A stretch of DNA of 64,000 nucleotides, taken from contig NZ_JBJFZU010000002.1 of the NCBI RefSeq assembly GCF_045032955.1, positions 841,327 to 905,326 of the forward strand. Reading direction: 5' to 3'. Position 1 is the first letter of the stretch, and each line of letters begins with the position of its first letter. The position numbers and the translations under genes were made by a program. The DNA is from Ornithinicoccus sp045032955 (GTDB taxonomy: Bacteria; Actinomycetota; Actinomycetes; Actinomycetales; Dermatophilaceae). Shown here piece after piece: positions 59,302 to 64,000 of the stretch. The notes below the pieces were generated by a model. That model searched no databases. It was not told the DNA's origin and saw nothing but the letters and a program-made list of their open reading frames with translations.

Positions 59302-60995
59302 AGCTCGGGGAAGGCGGAGAGCAGGCTCTCCTCGTCGAAGCGCGACGTGGGGACAGTGGCGCGGGCCGCCGACCGCAGCAGGGCATCCGCCTCGACGGAC
59401 CCTGTCGGCACGTCCAACTCACGGACCAGGTCGCGGTCGAGGGTGGTGAAGAAGTCCTCGAACTTGAAGGAGTCACCGTGCAGCAGCTTGTCTCCGACAC
59501 GCAACCAGGACCACGGGACGTCGTAGGCCTGAGCCACCACGAGTCCGTGCAGCGAGGAGGAGATGCAGGCACGGGCAGAGGTGATCTGGTCGATGACGAT
59601 CTCGGGGCCCTGCTGCACGTCGACGACCGCGATCTCCTCGGGCAGGGAGGGGGAGACCATCCCCCGGTGCATGTAGTGCGGGACCAGGGCGATCCGGCCC
59701 TGCGTGTGGGCGGAGACCTGCGGCTCGTAGTACCGCGGCAGCAGCAGGGCTGGGTCACCATAGACCTCCGGTACCTCCCACCCGAGCTTGTCCCGGAGCT
59801 CGGTCCGGGTGAGCGACCCGCGGACCGCGTGGATGCTCCGCGGGCGCCGCGGTGCGAGATCCTCGACCTTCGAGCGGCTGAGCGTCCCGATCACCCCGGA
59901 CCCCCACACCCGCGCACCGGGGCGCTGGAGGTGGGCGGCGACGGAGCCGACGGTGAACAGCCCGGGGTCCTCGGAGCGGAAGGCGCGCACGTTGATCGCG
60001 GACCGTCCACTGATGCCCTCGACCAGCATCGGCCCGAGCACGTCACCGAAGTTGGCCTTCACGTCCCACCAATGGGCCGGGACGAGTCCGACATCCTCCG
60101 GACGGGGACCGGCGTCCAGGAACAGCCGGAACCGGTCCAGCAGCTGGGCCAAGTGCTCCACCACGATCGTCGCGTCGGGACCCGGCCGCTGTCCAGACTC
60201 TGCGACGACGTGCAGCTGGTCTCCGTGTTCGCTGATCATTCGCGCCCGGTTGACCAGCACGTTGCGCAGGAAGCGCTGGCTGCTGCGGTCCCGGCCGAGC
60301 ACCGACAACCGCCAGCCGGAGCCGTGGGCATCCATGACGACCGTGACCTCGAGGCCGGGGAAGAGGGTGTCGAAGCTCGCCCTCATGGTGGTGGGGAAGT
60401 AGTACGCGGGATCACCGGCGCCGAGCGCCCCGGACCGACGTACCTGGGCGCAGACGGCGGGGACGAGCTCAGCCAGCGGTGCACCGCAGGTCCGCTGGTC
60501 CACCCCGGTGACGCTCTCCCTTGGTGTGACCAGCGGTCGGCCCGTCGCGCGCTTGAGGGTGAGATGCCCTGCCCTGGTGCGGTACAGCGCGAGGTCCCCC
60601 CACCGGTGCGGGAGGTCGGGCGACTCCTCCACCCGGAGGCGGGTCACGTGGCGGTCGCGGCCGGCGACGAGGCTGAGGGAGATGTCGAACAGGCCGGGTT
60701 GGAGCCGCTCAAGGGTGGCGGCCGGGATGACGCCGCTCACCGTGGTCCCCTCGGGCCCCGTGCCTTCCCGGCGTACATCGAAACCGATCAGGGACCATCC
60801 ACCGCGCTGGCGCAACTCACCGATGAGGTGCGGGCCGGGGCGACGCCCCTTCACCAGGGCGGTCACCTGGATGCCCCCTGCCGGTGCCCACCGAAGATCG
60901 GTCGCTGTCGCCTGCACTCCGGCGGGTCGAGAACCCGCGTCCCGACGTGTCGACAGGGATGGCCGTCGCGACATCAGACGACCGAGCTGTGACAT
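59298..60995 (-). CDS. Polysaccharide pyruvyl transferase family protein
   Basis: 565 residues. The C-terminal ~275 residues have the polysaccharide pyruvyl transferase pattern: WWDVKANFGDVLGPMLVEGIS, ARVWGSGVIGTLSR, VYGDPALLLPRYY, VPHYMHRG and SARACISSSLHGLVVAQAYDVP. The family adds a ketal-linked pyruvate from PEP to surface glycans. The first ~290 residues contain a beta-rich domain (about 25-130) and a segment I do not recognise. Its stop overlaps the glgX start. It diverges from a GT2 gene, suggesting a joint surface-polymer role. ATG 60995 has AGGAGA about eleven bases upstream. Confidence 0.82.
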   Translation of the reverse strand: MSQLGRLMSRRPSLSTRRDAGSRPAGVQATATDLRWAPAGGIQVTALVKGRRPGPHLIGELRQRGGWSLIGFDVRREGTGPEGTTVSGVIPAATLERLQPGLFDISLSLVAGRDRHVTRLRVEESPDLPHRWGDLALYRTRAGHLTLKRATGRPLVTPRESVTGVDQRTCGAPLAELVPAVCAQVRRSGALGAGDPAYYFPTTMRASFDTLFPGLEVTVVMDAHGSGWRLSVLGRDRSSQRFLRNVLVNRARMISEHGDQLHVVAESGQRPGPDATIVVEHLAQLLDRFRLFLDAGPRPEDVGLVPAHWWDVKANFGDVLGPMLVEGISGRSAINVRAFRSEDPGLFTVGSVAAHLQRPGARVWGSGVIGTLSRSKVEDLAPRRPRSIHAVRGSLTRTELRDKLGWEVPEVYGDPALLLPRYYEPQVSAHTQGRIALVPHYMHRGMVSPSLPEEIAVVDVQQGPEIVIDQITSARACISSSLHGLVVAQAYDVPWSWLRVGDKLLHGDSFKFEDFFTTLDRDLVRELDVPTGSVEADALLRSAARATVPTSRFDEESLLSAFPEL

Positions 60996-61087
60996 TCTGA
61001 TCAGGTCTCCTGGTGCACGAGGGCCGGGGGCTGAATGCTAGCTCAGGGCTTCGTGGCCCCACGGTGCGACGCTCGAGGAGGGTGAAG

Positions 61088-62491
61088 ATGGGGCACACCC
61101 CGGCAGGGACGGAGAAGGTGCGGGTCTCGGTCGTGGTCCCGGTGTACAACGCCATGCCCTACCTCAAGGGTCTGCTGCTCTCCCTCGTGGACCAGGACCT
61201 GCCCGTTGACCAGTACGAGGTCATCGCCGTCGACGACGGGTCGACGGACGCCGGCCCCGCCCTGCTGGACGACGCGGCGCGGACGCACCCGCAGCTCCGG
61301 GTCGTCCACCAGGAGAACAGCGGGTGGCCGGGCATACCCCGCAACCGGGGTCTGGACCTGGCGCGGGGGACCTACGTCTTCTTCGCCGACGCCGACGACG
61401 AGATGGGGTCGGAGGCGCTGAGGCGCATGGTGGACTTCGCGGACGAGCACGGTAGCGACGTGCTGGTGCCCAAGATGGTGGGCAGGGGAGGGCGGTGGGT
61501 GCGCGCCTCGATGTATGCCAGCACCCAGGTCGACGCCGACCTGGAAACCGTGTTCCAGACGCTCACCCCCCAGAAGATGTTCCGGCGCTCGATGCTGCTG
61601 GAGCACGAGATCCGCTTCCCGGAGGAGAAGGTCCGGCTCGAGGACGGCATGGTGCTGGCCCACGCCTATCTCAAGGCGCGTCGCGTGTCGCTCTACGCCG
61701 ACTACGACTGCTACTACCTGACGGCCCGCGACGACGGTGGCAACATCAGCGGCCAGCGCTTCGACCCGGAGGGCTACACCTGGTCCATCGCCGAGGTGAG
61801 TCGCATCGTCAGCGAGAACGATCCCGACCCGGCACGGGCGGGCCGCATCATCCTGGATCTGTACCGGCGGAAGTGTCTCAAGTTCTACGAGCCGGCACGG
61901 TGGTCGCGGATGCCGCCCGCGCGGCGCACGGCCTTCGTCCGGGCCCACCAGGAGTTCATCGACCGGTGGATCCCGCCGGAGCTGGAGGCGACGCTGGAGC
62001 AGAGGAGCCGCGAGGTCTCGGCTCTGGTCCGGGCCGGGGACGAAGAAGGTCTGCTGGCCTCGGCTCAGGCCCGGCTCGAGGAGCCACTGAGCGGCGCCCT
62101 GCTGGTGGGAGGACGCTGGGTGTTCAGGGGTGGGTTGGAGCTGACGCTGGAGATCCACGGGGGGCGGGTAGGTGGGACGGCGAGGCCCTTGGTGCTCGAG
62201 ATTCGCCGCCGCGACGGCGACGTGGTGGACACGGTCGCGTTGCCGGACGGTGTACCGGTGGCCCAGGAGCTGGGGCGCAGCGGAGTGTCACGGCGGACCG
62301 TGGTTCTCCAGTCGGCCCTCTTCCGTTCCGACGATCAGCAGGTGCTCGACCTCAGGGTGTTCGTCGAGGGTGCGGTGGAACGAGCCCGGGTGGCAGCTCC
62401 GCTGGTCTCGGTCCTTCCGGCGGCGCACCGGGGGGTGCGTCCCTACGTCACGGTGCAGGGGAACCTCAGTATCGAGGTCCTACCGGGGTGA
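61088..62491 (+). CDS. Family 2 glycosyltransferase with C-terminal beta-rich domain
   Basis: About 467 residues. The GT2 domain (about 10-230) begins VSVVVPVYNAMPYLKGLL, with AVDDGSTDAG and the metal motif FFADADDEMG near 105. The middle is helical. The last ~115 residues are beta-rich (LELTLEIHGG, LVLEIRRRDG, VLDLRVFVEG), like the extra domains of wall teichoic-acid glycosyltransferases. No membrane helix, so it acts at the inner face. GAGGAGGGTGAAG precedes ATG 61088. Divergent from the pyruvyltransferase. Confidence 0.85.
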   Translation: MGHTPAGTEKVRVSVVVPVYNAMPYLKGLLLSLVDQDLPVDQYEVIAVDDGSTDAGPALLDDAARTHPQLRVVHQENSGWPGIPRNRGLDLARGTYVFFADADDEMGSEALRRMVDFADEHGSDVLVPKMVGRGGRWVRASMYASTQVDADLETVFQTLTPQKMFRRSMLLEHEIRFPEEKVRLEDGMVLAHAYLKARRVSLYADYDCYYLTARDDGGNISGQRFDPEGYTWSIAEVSRIVSENDPDPARAGRIILDLYRRKCLKFYEPARWSRMPPARRTAFVRAHQEFIDRWIPPELEATLEQRSREVSALVRAGDEEGLLASAQARLEEPLSGALLVGGRWVFRGGLELTLEIHGGRVGGTARPLVLEIRRRDGDVVDTVALPDGVPVAQELGRSGVSRRTVVLQSALFRSDDQQVLDLRVFVEGAVERARVAAPLVSVLPAAHRGVRPYVTVQGNLSIEVLPG

Positions 62492-62521
62492 CGCCGGCTG
62501 GGCCGGTGATGGGAGAGCCGT

Positions 62522-62527
62522 TACGTT
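62522..62527 (+). promoter_or_regulatory. Putative -10 box of the YbjN gene
   Basis: TACGTT, six bases (GGGGGT) before ATG 62534. Confidence 0.45.
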
Positions 62528-62533
62528 GGGGGT

Positions 62534-63148
62534 ATGAGTGATCCCACCTCGCTGCCCAACTTCCCGCCGCCGCCCGAGGAGCGCCCGCTGACCGGCCGGG
62601 TGCTCGACGCCCTGCAGGACCTGCAGATGACGCCGAACCTGGACAAGGCGGGCGACGTCGCCTTCGAGGCCAACGGCCAGAAGTTGTTCGTCAAGGTCAT
62701 CGGCGGCGAGCAGTTCGACATCATGCGGGTGTTCGGCCAGTGGCAGATCGCCAGCTCCGTCCCGGACGAGCTGCTGACCCGGCTGAACGGCTGCAACGAC
62801 GTCACCCTCGGCGTGAACCTCGTCAAGGCCGGCATCGCGAACGGCAACCTGGTGCTCGCGGTGGAGCAGATCATCGCCCGCACCGAGCAGCCCAAGCCGA
62901 AGCTGCAGGTCGCCACCGGCCTGCTGCTGCAGGCGCTGCAGCTGTGGCACCGCAACGTCGTGGCCAAGTCCCGTGTCGAGCAGGGCCTGCCGCCCGAGCT
63001 GCCGGAGGGTGCCCCCGAGGGCACCGAGGTCGGCCCGTGGCTGTCGATCGGTCCGCAGGGTCAGCAGTCTCAGCAGGGCGACACCGGCACCGACACCGGC
63101 ACCGACACCGGCGAGCAGGGTGGGGGCTCCCAGGGCGGTCCGGCGTGA
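62534..63148 (+). CDS. YbjN domain-containing protein
   Basis: 204 residues. The YbjN fold, related to type III secretion chaperones, spans about 18-145 (NGQKLFVKVIGGEQFDIMRVFGQWQI, NDVTLGVNLVKAGIANGNLVLAVEQ). The last ~35 residues are a Gln/Gly/Thr-rich tail with a GTDT repeat. YbjN proteins are general stress or chaperone-like factors whose molecular role is unsettled. Its stop overlaps the enoyl-CoA hydratase start (GTGA). Confidence 0.8.
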   Translation: MSDPTSLPNFPPPPEERPLTGRVLDALQDLQMTPNLDKAGDVAFEANGQKLFVKVIGGEQFDIMRVFGQWQIASSVPDELLTRLNGCNDVTLGVNLVKAGIANGNLVLAVEQIIARTEQPKPKLQVATGLLLQALQLWHRNVVAKSRVEQGLPPELPEGAPEGTEVGPWLSIGPQGQQSQQGDTGTDTGTDTGEQGGGSQGGPA

Positions 63149-63945
63149 GCCGCACCGTCCCGACCGCGTGCGAGCACGTCCGGGTCGAGGTCGACGCGGG
63201 CATCGCCACCATCCGGGTCGACCGCCCGTCGATGAACCCGCTGTCGACTGCGGTGCAGGACGCCCTCGGTGAGGCCGCCGGCATCGTCTCCGCGGACGAC
63301 GAGGTCGCCGCGGTCATCCTCTACGGCGGCGAGAAGGTCTTCGCCGCCGGGGCGGACATCAAGGAGATGCAGGGGATGAGCTACACCGAGATGGTGCAGC
63401 GAGCCCCGGTGATCCAGGAGTGCTTCTCCCGGGTGGCCCGCATCCCGAAGCCGGTGGTCGCCGCCATCGAGGGGTATGCGCTGGGCGCCGGCAACGAGCT
63501 GGCGCTGTGCGCCGACTTCCGGGTCGCCGCCTCGGACGCGCGGCTGGGACAGCCGGAGATCCTGCTCGGGGTCATCCCGGGCGCCGGCGGCAGCCAGCGG
63601 CTGGCCCGCCTGGTCGGCGTCTCGGCCGCCAAGGACCTCGTCTACACCGGTCGGATGGTGGACGCTCAGGAGGCGCTGACCCTCGGGCTGGTCGACCGCG
63701 TCGCCGAGCCGGGCCAGGCGTATGCCGTCGCCCGCGAGATGGTCGGTCGCTACGTGGGCGGACCCGCGTTCGCGCTGCGGGCCGCCAAGGAGGCCATCGA
63801 CCGCGGCCTCGACGGTGACCTGGAGACCGGGTTGGCGATCGAGGCGATGCAGTTCGCCGGGGTCTTCGCCACCGAGGACCGGAAGGTGGGGATGGCCTCC
63901 TTCGTGCAGGACGGCCCTGGGAAGGCGCGCTTCACCGGCCGCTGA
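63145..63945 (+). CDS. Enoyl-CoA hydratase/isomerase
   Basis: A 266-residue crotonase. The oxyanion hole and first catalytic Glu lie in IEGYALGAGNELALCADFRVA near residue 110. The second Glu is in GQPEILLGVIPGAGGSQRLARL near residue 140. FAAGADIKEMQGM is the CoA-binding loop. It hydrates trans-2-enoyl-CoA in beta-oxidation, preceding the 3-hydroxyacyl-CoA dehydrogenase step encoded at 36-38 kb. GTG start coupled to the YbjN gene. Confidence 0.95.
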   Translation: MSRTVPTACEHVRVEVDAGIATIRVDRPSMNPLSTAVQDALGEAAGIVSADDEVAAVILYGGEKVFAAGADIKEMQGMSYTEMVQRAPVIQECFSRVARIPKPVVAAIEGYALGAGNELALCADFRVAASDARLGQPEILLGVIPGAGGSQRLARLVGVSAAKDLVYTGRMVDAQEALTLGLVDRVAEPGQAYAVAREMVGRYVGGPAFALRAAKEAIDRGLDGDLETGLAIEAMQFAGVFATEDRKVGMASFVQDGPGKARFTGR

Positions 63946-63974
63946 CCCCCTCGTCCTTCTCCGAACGAGCGTCG

Positions 63975-64000
63975 GGTGTGGTTGCTGGCGCAACCACACC
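63975..64000 (+). terminator. Hairpin terminator at the window end
   Basis: An 11-base-pair perfect stem (63975-63985 with 63990-64000) with loop TGGC, 30 bases after the hydratase stop. It may extend past the window edge. Confidence 0.7.

Noticed and set aside
59298..62491. The pyruvyltransferase/GT2 pair as a horizontally acquired island
   Set aside because: There are no mobile genes, tRNA or flanking repeats. Codon use seems only slightly less GC-extreme by eye, which is too weak without computation.
63075..63120. A GACACCGGCACC repeat in the YbjN tail as a CRISPR-like or regulatory repeat
   Set aside because: It is a short in-frame repeat encoding GTDT units in a disordered tail; no spacers are present.

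Overview
The window is chromosomal DNA of a high-GC Gram-positive actinobacterium, by eye about 72% G+C. Gene content and order point to the Micrococcales, perhaps near Ornithinimicrobium, Serinicoccus or Janibacter (the genus is inference). Supporting markers are a Kgd-type 2-oxoglutarate decarboxylase with a fused acyltransferase domain, the argS-hom-rho-rpmE-prfA-prmC-tsaC-glyA-wecA-atp gene order, Rho with a long disordered N-terminal region, NucS, and the GlgE alpha-glucan pathway. I see no insertion sequence, prophage, CRISPR array or rRNA. One tRNA gene is present.

Layout. (1) 1-9.4 kb: the end of a prephenate dehydratase gene; a minus-strand operon of kgd, a tandem GNAT and a SGNH-like protein; an ABC exporter pair; an aldehyde dehydrogenase; tRNA-Arg(CCG). 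(2) 9.4-20.4 kb: argS, a short hom, rho, rpmE, prfA, prmC, a 24-residue membrane peptide, tsaC, glyA, wecA-like. (3) 20.4-30.4 kb: the F1Fo ATP synthase genes. A perfect CRP/GlxR-type palindrome lies upstream of them. atpC is separated from atpD by a strong hairpin and a uracil permease gene. (4) 30.4-47.3 kb: cobalamin adenosyltransferase, gamma-glutamyltransferase, a GtrA/GtrB/GT-C-like glycan trio, nucS, and acyl-CoA catabolism (duplicated 3-hydroxyacyl-CoA dehydrogenase, methylmalonyl-CoA epimerase, thiolase). Acetyltransferases, an amidohydrolase, proline iminopeptidase, a DUF1353-membrane protein, a lipoprotein and a thioredoxin-like TPR protein fill the rest. (5) 47.3-61 kb, minus strand: pyruvyltransferase, glgX, glgE, treS, then one very long reading frame joining maltokinase, GlgB and phosphoglucomutase. 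(6) 61-64 kb: a GT2 glycosyltransferase, a YbjN protein and an enoyl-CoA hydratase.

How the genes work together. Region 5 is a nearly complete trehalose-to-alpha-glucan route: TreS makes maltose, maltokinase makes maltose-1-phosphate, GlgE polymerises it, GlgB branches, GlgX debranches, and Pgm links to central metabolism. Region 4 supplies steps of beta-oxidation and of propionyl/methylmalonyl-CoA handling, including the cofactor enzyme needed by a B12-dependent mutase. Region 3 makes ATP.

The most notable observations are the Mak-GlgB-Pgm triple fusion, the permease gene inside the ATP synthase cluster, an over-represented octamer GGTATGCC/GGCATACC, a recurring TANNNT box 6-7 bases before start codons (leaderless mRNAs), a SGNH protein that has lost its serine nucleophile, and a homoserine dehydrogenase without the regulatory ACT domain.
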